A stretch of DNA of 64,000 nucleotides, from assembly GCA_963930775.1 (NCBI GenBank), contig OZ005699.1:7399501-7463500 (forward strand), written 5' to 3'. Shown here piece after piece: positions 42,736 to 53,716 of this stretch. The DNA comes from Cliona cf. orientalis (Eukaryota; Porifera; Demospongiae; Clionaida; Clionaidae). A program made the position numbers and the translations under genes. The first letter of the stretch is position 1; the number at the start of each line of letters is the position of its first letter. The notes under the pieces were generated by a model, which worked only from the letters and a program-made list of their open reading frames with translations, did no database searches and was not told the DNA's origin.

Positions 42736-44333
42736 ATAGGTATAGAACTACTGTTAGCCAGACATCAAAATCTATTATTAATAATCGTCAGCAAGTATGT
42801 AAATGCAACTATCAGACTATGAGTCTCACTGCTATTAGGTGAACATAAGTTAAACACTTTATCCTTACGTGTAAAATGGCTCTTCCTTGAAGTACCTTTC
42901 TAGCTTCTTTAACGCAATCGGAACAATAATATTCAGTACAGTAATACTCCAAATATGGAAAACGCTAGTGTTAAGATTCTAGCATTTTTTCTCTCATAGA
43001 CTTTACCAAAATTATCTCCAAGAAAGTAAAGTATGCCTCCATTAATAGTACAAATCTTGGCAAGTATATTGATCCATTCTGATCCATGCAGACAATTATT
43101 TAGTACAGGGCAATTACACGTATACTGTTTACCCCGACATGAACACGACTTCAAGCTGTATTTTTTGAATGAATCACTATTTCTCCATGTAGCTATGTAT
43201 GTAGCCATACATTATAAGGAGATAATTCCGACAGTGAAATAAACAACCAATGGTAAAACAAATCCAACCCATATTTTCCATGTCAGGTTCTCTTCCATTT
43301 TCATATAACGAAGTGTTTCAGTCACAATTCCATTTACTAAATCTGCCAGAGAATCCACAGTAGTAGGATTTCTATTTGGATATGATTAGTTTTTGGTGAG
43401 CCAAACCCATGATGGTGGCTTCCTGGACCATGCTTTTCCTAAAGATAAAGTGTATTAATTGTTACTGTAACAGTACAGCCAGAATAACCATGCATGCATC
43501 ACAATGTCAAAGACTGCCAGCTTAATAAAGAATTCCACAATCATATATGTCATTATAATATTATAATTATTATAACATTAATTATTGATAGAGCTTGAAT
43601 ACTATCAATGACATAATATGCCTATTCTAGTCTATATAGTGCTTGAATTTCTGAACCGAGGTATACATATTAATTATAAGCAACCATTACCATAACAGTA
43701 TACGTAACAGTTATGGTATTATACTGTAGTGTCCTGAGCAAGCGTATATTAATTTTAAATTATTAGGTGGAGCGATAATTATCGATCAGTCTGTATATTA
43801 TAGCTAGAATGTGTGCTTTCGTGCTATACATGATCTCTGTGATTGAGATATCGAATGTAGATTGCATGTGTACGCACTGTATTGATGACCTTTGCCTTAT
43901 TAAGGCAGCTACATGACAATGTATTTGAGGGTAAGAAAGGTGGCCCCTTAGCTCATGCAATTCTGCATCCATGGCACGGACTCTTCAACTATTTGATTTG
44001 TGCATGCACAATGTCATGTGAAAATGTGACCACATCCGTAACGTTCAACCCATGTACAGCTCAGTGGTTTTATTTTTGAAGTGTAGCTATTCAGTGCTAT
44101 AGGTATTAAAAGCTAGGGAGTTATGATTGGCTTAACCAGGACACATACGGTTAATCATGGCTAGTGCATGAGCTGCAATAAATGTATCAAAATTTATTAA
44201 TTTTTTTCTGCTATATGTCCGATTAGATATGACTGTAACCGTTGTTATTTATATGTATTGAATATTATTGTTGAAGTCCTATTATATAATAGCCATCAAC
44301 TTACATGAATGTTGCTATTTGGAGACATCTTTT
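42736..44333 (-). pseudogene. Decayed paralogue of the 9-11 kb membrane protein
   Basis: Exon 1 (about 44,310-44,333) reads MSPNSNIH before GTAAGT, matching MSPNTNVD. Exon 2 begins near 43,440 after an intron of about 0.86 kb. It reads through LHGSEWINILAKICTINGG, ILYFLGDNFGKVYE and LTLAFSIFGVLLY, with several frame breaks and a stop near 42,944. Homology to the intact copy ends near 42,750 at FDVWLTVVL, where a CACTAAG-family fragment begins. The C-terminal half is missing. Confidence 0.8.
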
Positions 44334-45049
44334 TGTCACTTTCAGTGCTAGACATAATTATAATATATTATAGTCACAGAGTGAGGGAGTGAATTGGAAT
44401 TTATAATGGTAGATCTAGATCTACCTGTACACGTTGCTGTTGTCAAATTATAATGTAGCTACCTTAGGTAGAGTCTTTTGCTGTAGGTTGTAGATAATGT
44501 GCTTGACTGATAGAATTATGTCAAAAACACGTTTGCTCTTTTGTGTAGTGTCAGGCTGTAGAGCTAGCTCACAGGAAAAAATAAACCATCAAGTTAGACC
44601 TCCAAACTATATCTCTCGATCTCTGCATGTATTAGTGTAATAAAAATATTCTGAATTATTATAATAGACAAAGTGAAGGCAGTGAGACCAAAATTTAATA
44701 ACTATAGATAGTCTAAGAGCTCTCCTCTAGAGCATGTATCCTGCGGTATGCAATTTTTGACGATCTTTACCTGCACATTATTGGTATGCAGGTTATGCGC
44801 ATGGGCAGAATTAAAGCACACGGGGTGCAATAATATTATTATAGAGTCGGCAATAAAGATATACGCAGTGTCTAGGGTGCCGGCAAATTTATGTACAAAT
44901 TTATATTGCCATATGCAGGAGGGGGCGGGGACTAGGGCTACGTAAGAGTACAGTATTTTATATGGACTTACCGGCACTATAACGCTTAAATTGCGGTGCC
45001 GGTACCGATTCATTAATTGTGACTCTTACATGAAGTATCACCCTAACAG
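44334..45049. other. Non-coding DNA left of the fold-back
   Basis: Mixed AT-rich DNA with a short inverted pair (TACCGGCAC and GGTGCCGGTACC near 44,970-45,006). No gene recognised. 45,009-45,040 (ATTCATTAATTGTGACTC, then TTACATGAAGTAT) recurs directly at 51,819-51,850. Confidence 0.5.
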
Positions 45050-45054
45050 TCTGT

Positions 45055-45200
45055 CTCTATAGCTCGCACATGGTTCAAATTATCGCAGAGACTTTGGATT
45101 TGGTATGTGATCAGCATTACGTAGGGCTACCAGTCAGTGTAAGAATGGTGATCATAGCTCTTTCCATTCCTGAGTCTGAATATATGTTGTGGCTGATATT
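45055..45200 (+). repeat. Dispersed repeat shared with 57.9-58.1 kb
   Basis: GACTTTGGATTTGGTATGTG, GTGATCATAGCTCTTTCCAT and GTGGCTGA occur here and at 57,900-58,110 in the same orientation. Confidence 0.75.
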
Positions 45201-45299
45201 AAGTTTTTCGCTGTGTCTTCATTAAATTTTTCTTATATATTGTAATACTCATCTTCTACTACTGCATAATTATGTTAATCATATTGATATTATTGCAGT

Positions 45300-48200
45300 T
45301 ATGTTACATCAATAACTACAGTCCCATCAATAACTACAGTCTAAATAGTCACTACTGTCAACTACAGTCCCACCAGTCTCCACTGTCACATCAGTAACTA
45401 CAGTCCCATTGGTCACTACTGTCACATCAGTAACTATAGTCTCAATAGTCACTACTGTCAACTACGGTCCCACCATTCTCCACTATCACATCAGTAACTA
45501 CAGTCCCATTGGTCACTATTGTCACATCAGTAACTACAGTCTCAATATAGTCACTACTGTCAACTACAGTCCCACCAGTCTCCACTGTCACATCAGTAAC
45601 TACAGTCCCATTGGTCACTACTGTCAACTACGGTCCCACCAGTCTCCACTGTCACATCAGTAACTACAGTCCCATTGGTCACTATTGTCACATCAGTAAC
45701 TACAGTCTCAATAGTCACTACTGTCAACTACAGTCCCACCAGTCTCCACTGTCACATCAGTAACTACAGTCCCATTGGTCACTACTGTCAACTACGGTCC
45801 CACCAGTCTCCACTGTCACATCAGTAACTACAGTCCCATTGGTCACTATTGTCACATCAGTAACTACAGTCTCAATAGTCACTACTGTCAACTACAGTCC
45901 CACAAGTCTCCACTGTCACATCAGTAACTACAGTCTCATTGGTCATTACTGTCATATTAGTAACTACAGTCCTATCAGTCGCTATTGTCACATCAGTAAC
46001 TACAGTCCCATTGGTCACTACTATCATATTAGTAACTACAGTCCCACCAGTCTCCACTGTCACATCGGTAACTACAGTCCCATTGCATGGTCACTATTGT
46101 CACATCAGTAATTACAGTCTCAATAGTCACTACTGTCAACTACAGTCCCACCAGTCTCCACTGTCACATCAGTAACTACAGTCCCATTGGTCACTACTGC
46201 CACATTAGTAACAACAGTCTCAATAGTCACTACTGTCAACTACGGTCCCACAAGTCTCCACTGTCACATTAGTAACTACAGTCCCATCAGTCACTATTGT
46301 CACATCAGTCACTATTGTCACATCAGTAACTACAGTCCCATCAGTCACCATTGTCACTTCAGTACCTTCAGTCTCAATAGTCACTACTGTCAACTACAGT
46401 CCCACCAGTCTCCACTGTCACATCAGTAACTACAGTCTCAATAGTCACTACTGTCAATTACAGTCCCACCAGTCTCCACTGTCACATTAGTAACTACAGT
46501 CCCACCAGTCTCCACTGTCACATCAGTACCTACAGTCTCAATAGTCACTACTGTCAACTACAGTTCCACCAGTCTACATCAGTAACTACAGTCTCAATAG
46601 TCACTACTGTCAATTACAGTCCCACCAGTCTCCACTGTCACATCAGTAACTACAGTCCCATTGGTCACTATTGTCACATCAGTAACTACAGTCTCAATAG
46701 TCACTACTGTCAACTACAGTCCCACCAGTCTCCACTGTCACATCAGTAACTACAGTCCCATTGGTCACTACTGTCAACTACGGTCCCACCAGTCTCCACT
46801 GTCACATCAGTAACTACAGTCCCATTGGTCACTATTGTCACATCAGTAACTACAGTCTCAATAGTCACTACTGTCAACTACAGTCCCACAAGTCTCCACT
46901 GTCACATCAGTAACTACAGTCTCATTGGTCACTACTGTCATATTAGTAACTACAGTCCTATCAGTCGCTATTGTCACATCAGTAACTACAGTCCCATTGG
47001 TCACTACTATCATATTAGTAACTACAGTCCCACCAGTCTCCACTATCACATCGGTAACTACAGTCCCATTGCATGGTCACTATTGTCACATCAGTAATTA
47101 CAGTCTCAATAGTCACTACTGTCAACTACAGTCCCACCAGTCTCCACTGTCACATCAGTAACTACAGTCCCATTGGTCACTACTGCCACATTAGTAACAA
47201 CAGTCTCAATAGTCACTACTGTCAACTACGGTCCCACAAGTCTCCACTGTCACATTAGTAACTACAGTCCCATCAGTCACTATTGTCACATCAGTCACTA
47301 TTGTCACATCAATAACTACAGTCCCATCAGTCACCATTGTCACATCAGTACCTTCAGTCTCAATAGTCACTACTGTCAACTACAGTCCCACCAGTCTCCA
47401 CTGTCACATCAGTAACTACAGTCTCAATAGTCACTACTGTCAATTACAGTCCCACCAGTCTCCACTGTCACATTAGTAACTACAGTCCCACCAGTCTCCA
47501 CTGTCACATCAGTACCTACAGTCTCAATAGTCACTACTGTCAACTACAGTTCCACCAGTCTACATCAGTAACTACAGTCTCAATAGTCACTACTGTCAAT
47601 TACAGTCCCACCAGTCTCCACTGTCACATTAGTAACTACAGTCCTATTGGTCACTACTGCCACATTAGTAACTACAGTCTCAATAGTCACTACTGTCAAC
47701 TACAGTCCCACCAGTCTCCACTGTCACATCAGTATAACTACAGTCCCATTGGTCACTATTGTCACATCAGTAAATACAGTCTCAATAGTCACTACTGTCA
47801 ACTACAGTCCTACCAGTCTCCACTGTCACATCAGTAACTACAGTCCCATTGGTCACTACTTTCATATTAGTAACTACAGTCTCAATAGTCACTACTGTCA
47901 ACTACAGTCCCACCAGTCTCCACTGTCACATTAGTAACTACAATCCCATCAGTCGCTACTATCACATCAGGCAGTAAGCACAGTCTCAATGACAATAGTC
48001 ACTACTGTCACATCAGTAACTACAGTCCCACCAGTCTCCACTGTCACATTCAAGTTAGTAACTACAGTCCCATTGGTCACTACTGCCACATTAGTAACTA
48101 CAGTCTCAATAGTCACTACTGTCAATTACAGTCCTACCAGTCTCCACTGTCACATCAGTAACTACAGTCCCATTGGTCACTACTTTCATATTAGTATAAC

Positions 48201-48460
48201 TACAGTCTAAATAGTCACTACTGTCAACTATAGTCCCACCAGTCTCCACTGTCATATTAGTAACTACAGTCTCATCAGTCACTATTGTCACATCAGTAAC
48301 TAGATCTATAGACCCATCAAACTCAACTGTCATATCAGTAAATAATATAATCTCATCAGTTACTACTGTCATATCAGTAACTACAGCCCCATCAGTCACT
48401 ATTGTCACACTCGGATATACAGTTGCATTAGTCCCTACTGTCACATCTGTTACAATTATA
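45300..48460 (+). repeat. Tandem array, left arm (100 bp higher-order unit)
   Basis: Degenerate 29-36 bp monomers (TAACTACAGTC.CA...GTCAC, TACTGTCA) are grouped in threes to about 100 bp. A larger block of 986 bp is repeated: 45,839-46,429 and 46,825-47,415 are nearly identical. Open frames through the array are a by-product of the period and base composition. Confidence 0.93.
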
Positions 48461-48578
48461 TAGCATTAGTCTTTAGCTATAGTTTTATCATTCCCTAGCG
48501 GTATTGCCACGAGTACATTACTGGGAGTGTGCAGCACAACCAGTAGTAGTACAAACATTTCTTTCCAGATTTGACATC

Positions 48579-48751
48579 ACAGCCATCCTTTTACGTGGGC
48601 CTGAATATCATTAAAAGGTACTTAGGTTGCAACCACTGAGTTACATTCTGTATAGCTGCAGCTGCAGCTAGTTACTGATAGGACAGTGCAGACACAATAA
48701 TCATGGCTTCATGGTTTTAGTAGTTGTGTGTTAATGATAATATTCTGTGAG
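48579..48751. other. Central spacer of the fold-back
   Basis: Unique sequence with GCTGCAGCTGCAGC at its centre. No coding potential. Confidence 0.6.
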
Positions 48752-48839
48752 GTCAAATCTGGAAAGAGATGATTGTACTACTACTATGTGTGTTGCACAC
48801 TCCTGGTAATGCACTTATAGCTAAGGATACATGTTACAA

Positions 48840-49150
48840 TGGCATAGGAACTAACTGTGCATCTGGGGGTGGAATGGGGATACTAGCCTGAGTAGGAAAT
48901 GCCATGGGTACAATTAAAATGATAATAGAATTGTGTGTCTAGCTTACGCCACATCCACATGGTATGGCAAAGTCATTTAGCTACCATTGTATGAATCTTT
49001 ATGTCGGTAGGCTGCACAATGTCAACGAAAATACATGCAGGCCTAGCTTACGTTGGGGGGCCAGGTCCTCCATTGAATTATTGGGGGGGGGGGGGAAGGA
49101 ACGTACCCCCTCGGTTGCAAATAGTATATAATCCAATGTGTCTTATACCT
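48840..49150. other. Right-arm-only segment
   Basis: About 300 bp absent from the left arm, including a run of 14 Gs at 49,083-49,096. No gene. Confidence 0.5.
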
Positions 49151-51745
49151 CAGTAGTGACTGATGGGACTATAGTTAATGATGTGACGGTGGAGACTAGT
49201 GGGACTGTAGATATGTAGTGACTGTAGTTACTGATGTGACAATAGTGGCTGATGGGACTGTAGGTACTGATGTGACAGTAGTGATTATTAAGACTCTAGT
49301 TACTACTAATGTCACAGTAGTGACTGGTTGGACTGCAGTACAGTTACTGATGTGACAATAGCGACTGATGGGACTGTAGTTACTAATGTGACAGTAGTGA
49401 CCTATGGGACTGCAGTAGCTACTGATGTGACAGTGGAGACTGGTGGGACTGTAGTTGACAGTAGTGACTATTGAAACTGTAGTTACTGATGTGACAATAG
49501 TGACCAATGGGACTGTAGTTACAGATGTGACAGTGGCGACTGGTGGGGCTGTAGTTACTGATGTGACAGTGGAGACTGGTGGAGTTGTAGTTGACAGTAG
49601 TGACTATTGAGACTGTAGTTACTGATGTGACAGTGGTGACTGATGGGAATGTAGTTACTGATGTGACAATAGCGACTGATGGGACTGTATAGTTACTAAT
49701 GTGACAGTAGTGCCGGACCAATGGGACTGTAGTTACTGATGTGACATGTACAGTGGAGACTGGTGGGACTGTAGTTGACAGTAGTGACTATTGAAACTGT
49801 AGTTACTGATGTGACAATAGTGACCAATGGGACTGTAGTTACAGATGTGACAGTGGCGACTGGTGGGGCTGTAGTTACTGATGTGACAGTGGAGACTGGT
49901 GGAGTTGTAGTTGACAGTAGTGACTATTGAGACTGTAGTTACTGATGTGACAGTGGTGACTGATGGGAATGTAGTTACTGATGTGACAATAGCGACTGAT
50001 GGGACTGTATAGTTACTAATGTGACAGTAGTGCCGGACCAATGGGACTGTAGTTACTGATGTGACATGTACAGTGGAGACTGGTGGGACTGTAGTTGACA
50101 GTAGTGACTATTGAGACTGTAGTGTAGTTACTGATGTGACAATAGTGACCAATGGGACTGTAGTTACTGATATGACAGTGGAGACTGGTAGTTGACAGTA
50201 ATGACTATTGAGACTGATGTGACAATAGTGATAAATGGGACTGTAGTTACTGATGTGACAGTGGCGACTGGGGGAACTGTAGTTGACAGTAGTGACTATT
50301 GAGACTGTAGTTACTGATGTGACAATAGTGACCAATGGGACTGTAGTTACTGATGTGACAGTGAAGACTGGTGGGACTGTAGTTGACAGTAATGACTATT
50401 GAGACTGTAGTTACTGATGTGACAATAGTGACCAATGGGACTGTAGTTACTGATGTGCCAGTGGCGACTGGGGGAACTGTAGTTGACAGTAGTGACTATT
50501 GAGACTGTAGTTACTGATGTGACAATAGTGACCAATGGGACTGTAGTTACTGATGTGACAGTGAAGACTGGTGGGACTGTAGTTGACAGTAATGACTATT
50601 GAGACTGTAGTTACTGATGTGACAATAGTGACCAATGGGACTGTACTTACTGATGTGACAGTGGAGACTGGTGGGACTGTAGTTGACAGTAATGACTATT
50701 GAGACTGTAGTTACTGATGTGACAATAGTGATAAATGGGACTGTAGTTACTGATGTGACAGTGGAGACTGGTAGGACCGTAGTTGACAGTAGTGACTATT
50801 GAGACTGTAGTTACTGATGTGACAAATGTCAATAGTGACCAATGGGCCTGTAGTTACTGATGTGACAGTGAAGACTGGTGGGACTGTAGTTGACAGTAAT
50901 GACTATTGAGACTGTAGTTACTGATGTGACAATAGTGACCAATGGGACTGTAGTTACTGATCATGACAGTGGCGACTGGTGGGACTGTAGTTACTGATGT
51001 GACAGAGGAGACTGGTGCGACCGTAGTTGACAGTAGTGACTATTGAGACTATAGTTACTGATGTGATAGTAGTGACCAATGGGACTGTAGTTATTGATGT
51101 GATAGTGGAGACTGGTGGGACTGTAGTTGACAGTAGTGACTATTGAGACTGTAGTTACTGATGTGACAATAGTGACCAAAGGGACTGTAGTTACTGATGT
51201 GACAGTGGCGACTGGTGGGACTGTAGTTACTGATGTGACAGTGGAGACTGGTGGGACTGTAGTTGACAGTAGTGACTATTGAGACTGTAGTTAGGCCATA
51301 TAAAATAACTTACTTGATTCTCATCCCCGCCCGTCCCAATTTTTACAGGCCGCCTCTATGAATTTTATTGCTATCGCGCGTGCGCAGTAGCGACCCTTTA
51401 CCAAATATCTCGAAAATATGCTCCAGATACTGCTCTTTCCAGTGTCCTGATGAGTAAAAAATAAAAATAAAATGCCTCCTCCCGCCCCTATTTTTTGGAA
51501 AAAGGTGGATGAGAATCAAGTAAGTTATTTTATATGGCCTTACTGATGTGACAGAGGAGACTGGTGCGACCGTAGTTGACAGTAGTGACTATATTGAGAC
51601 TATAGTTACTGATGTGATAGTAGTGACCAATGGGACTGTAGTTACTGATGTGATAGTGGAGACTGGTGGGACTGTAGTTGACAGTAGTGACTATTGAGAC
51701 TGTAGTTACTGATGGGACTGTAGTTATTGATGTAACATAATTGCG
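49150..51745 (-). repeat. Tandem array, right arm
   Basis: The inverse of the left array. A regular 100 bp period is clear at 50,247-50,647, and a 314 bp block is duplicated (49,419-49,721 and 49,733-50,041). Interrupted by the MITE at 51,294-51,539. Confidence 0.93.
51294..51539. mobile_element. PIF/Harbinger-like MITE, copy 5
   Basis: 246 bp, ends GGCCATATAAAATAACTTAC and GTAAGTTATTTTATATGGCC, target duplication TTA inside the tandem array, subterminal CCCCGCCCGTCC. Confidence 0.9.
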
Positions 51746-52229
51746 ATAATATTAACAAAATTATGCAGTAAAAGAAGATGAGTAGCTATTACAATACTAT
51801 AAGAAAAATTTAATGATATTCATTAATTATGACTCTTACATGAAGTATTAGCCGACTGTTACATCCCTGCTGACAAAGAAGTATGCAGGACTGCATGCAT
51901 GGATGATGAGGACTTTGAGTTTGTTGAGTATATATATATAGCTAAAAATGCAACTGTTAGCAGCTAACTCCTTATTTATTATCTAGCTAGTATCATAACT
52001 GTTAATAATTATAATAAATTAATTAAAACATGTGATCTTATATTGTTAGCTAGCTATCACACATGAACTATCAGAATCATGTACTGTTGCAGTAGCTAAC
52101 TACTGTTATAGCTAGCTATCTGTATTGACCCCCCGCACCCACTACCCCCCCCCCCCCAAATACTCCGGGTATAGTATTATAATAGGCATGGGGTCAAAGC
52201 AGCTCTCTGTGTACGATAGAATATAATTT

Positions 52230-52690
52230 CAATAATGTCAGCCCAGAGTGTAATCTGTTATTTACTTGGGGAGATTTTACATGAGGTCAAAGTTCACACA
52301 TAAATCCTCACCTGATTATTGTGTTCTCTGATGCTATTATATGGGAAGATTTTACGTGAGGTCAAAGGTCTCTGTGTATGACAGGATCAAATTTCAATAA
52401 TGTCAGCCCAGAGTGTAATCTGTTATGAGATTTTACGTGAGGTCAAAGTTCACACATAAATCCTCACCTGATTATTGTGTTCTCGGATCCTATTATATGG
52501 GAAGATTTTACGTAAGTACTTTGACCTCACGTAAAATCTTCCCATGTATACAATCCATTTAGCAACTGGGCTTTCATTACATGTGCCGTAAAATGTCCCC
52601 ATGATTAAATCAAGGTGCAAGTCACGTAAAATCTTCCCATGATTAACCCAAGGAACAAGTCACGTAAAATCTTCCCATGATATAATCATG
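52230..52690. repeat. Direct and inverted GATTTTACGTGAGGTCAAAG repeats
   Basis: A ~150 bp unit (AATTTCAATAATGTCAGCCC .. TATTATATGGGAAGATTTTA) occurs twice in tandem. It is followed by the inverse motif CGTAAAATCTTCCCATG at 52,528, 52,623 and 52,663. No coding function. It lies directly upstream of the LINE. Confidence 0.75.
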
Positions 52691-52717
52691 GCAATTTCTA
52701 GGATCCAACCACTGTAA

Positions 52718-53623
52718 GTCAATCATCCAATAACACTAGCACAAGTAGCTACAAGTACCACCAGCAATGTACCCACATATGCTGCATCCCTAAAACAAAC
52801 CAACAATCCTGCTACTGCCTCTGCCAATCCTAACCGAGGTTCTGCCTCTAACAAGTATTCATCAATAGACAAAAAATTCAATGTTGTTATGTATGGCCTG
52901 AGCGAGTGTCTCAAAGGCTCTCCAAGACACGAGCGCATATCCTATGACACAGACCTGGCATGCAAGATAATCAAAAGTATATGTCCTGACATTGGTGACT
53001 ACGCTATATGTGACTGCAGCAGGATTGGTTCATACTCCGAGGCCAGAACAAGACCTTTAATTGTTAAATTTGCCCGCTCTTATGATGTTGCCACAGTTCT
53101 CTCAAACAGGTTCAGAATATCCAAATCCGAACACCCCAATGTGTATATCAAACCCTTCATGTCAACCATTGAACGAAAAATTGAGTCTACACTGCTCAAA
53201 GAGAGAAGAACCCTCATAGACAATGGAGTCGAGAGAAGGCTCATCAAAATACGTGGTAATTCTATATACGTAAATGGAACCAAAGTTGGCTCAGCCAATG
53301 AAGACACCTTCATTCGACTCAATCAACACAGTACCCACGGTTTACCGCGTGATTGTACACCAACAGTCAACAACAGTTCTATCACCATGCCAATGTCTAC
53401 AAGTAGCAATCCCAACGGCACCTCAAGCTCCAACGCCATGTCTAACAATACACTGTCTTCAGACAATACCAACACCAATAATGCCATGTTTACAACTACA
53501 AGTGACCCAAACAACATCTCTCTTACAAGTAACACTGCCAATGCCATGTCTACCAGTGACACCCACAACACCAGAGTTGCAGGAACTACGTCTCCCTCAA
53601 CCCTGCTACCCAATCAAGACTGA
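52718..53623 (+). CDS. LINE ORF1 protein
   Basis: Open from 52,718; the first ATG is 52,889, giving 244 residues. The frame upstream is protein-like (SNVPTYAASLKQTNNP), so the true start may have been lost or lie earlier. The N-terminal part resembles the RRM-like nucleic-acid chaperone domain of LINE ORF1 proteins (CDCSRIGSYSEARTRPLIVK, LKERRTLIDNGVERRLIKIR). The C-terminal 90 residues are Asn/Ser/Thr-rich with imperfect NAMS/TSDPN repeats. Likely RNA-binding partner of ORF2. Confidence 0.75.
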   Translation, partial: VNHPITLAQVATSTTSNVPTYAASLKQTNNPATASANPNRGSASNKYSSIDKKFNVVMYGLSECLKGSPRHERISYDTDLACKIIKSICPDIGDYAICDCSRIGSYSEARTRPLIVKFARSYDVATVLSNRFRISKSEHPNVYIKPFMSTIERKIESTLLKERRTLIDNGVERRLIKIRGNSIYVNGTKVGSANEDTFIRLNQHSTHGLPRDCTPTVNNSSITMPMSTSSNPNGTSSSNAMSNNTLSSDNTNTNNAMFTTTSDPNNISLTSNTANAMSTSDTHNTRVAGTTSPSTLLPNQD

Positions 53624-53716
53624 CTAGCACCTTCCAACAACAATTTAAATTCAGATGCAACAATTCTCTACAATCATGATCATGTTACAAATCATCCCAC
53701 AAATCTCACCAACTCC

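Larger units (their letters stand above)
45221..51815. mobile_element. Giant fold-back element with satellite arms
   Basis: Outer ends are inverted: CATTAAATTTTTCTTATA at 45,220 pairs with TATAAGAAAAATTTAATG at 51,798-51,815. The match continues inward through ACTGCATAATT and TTATGTTACATCAATAACTA. The inner ends are also inverted: GGAGTGTGCA..TAGTAGTAC..TCTTTCCAGATTTGA (48,525-48,578) pairs with 48,752-48,810. Between them each arm is mainly a tandem array, in + sense on the left and - sense on the right. Left arm about 3.36 kb, right arm about 3.06 kb including a 246 bp MITE; spacer about 170 bp around GCTGCAGCTGCAGC. No transposase inside. Its architecture recalls Drosophila FB and Galileo fold-backs. 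Confidence 0.85.

Noticed and set aside
45400..48450. Many overlapping ORFs rich in Val, Thr, Ser, His and Tyr (e.g. MVTIVTSVTTVSIV)
   Set aside because: They arise from the 100 bp tandem repeat on several frames and both strands, with no start context or conserved domain.
45300..51745. CRISPR-like alternation of repeats and spacers
   Set aside because: The 'spacers' are themselves degenerate copies of the repeat, the setting is eukaryotic, and no cas genes exist.
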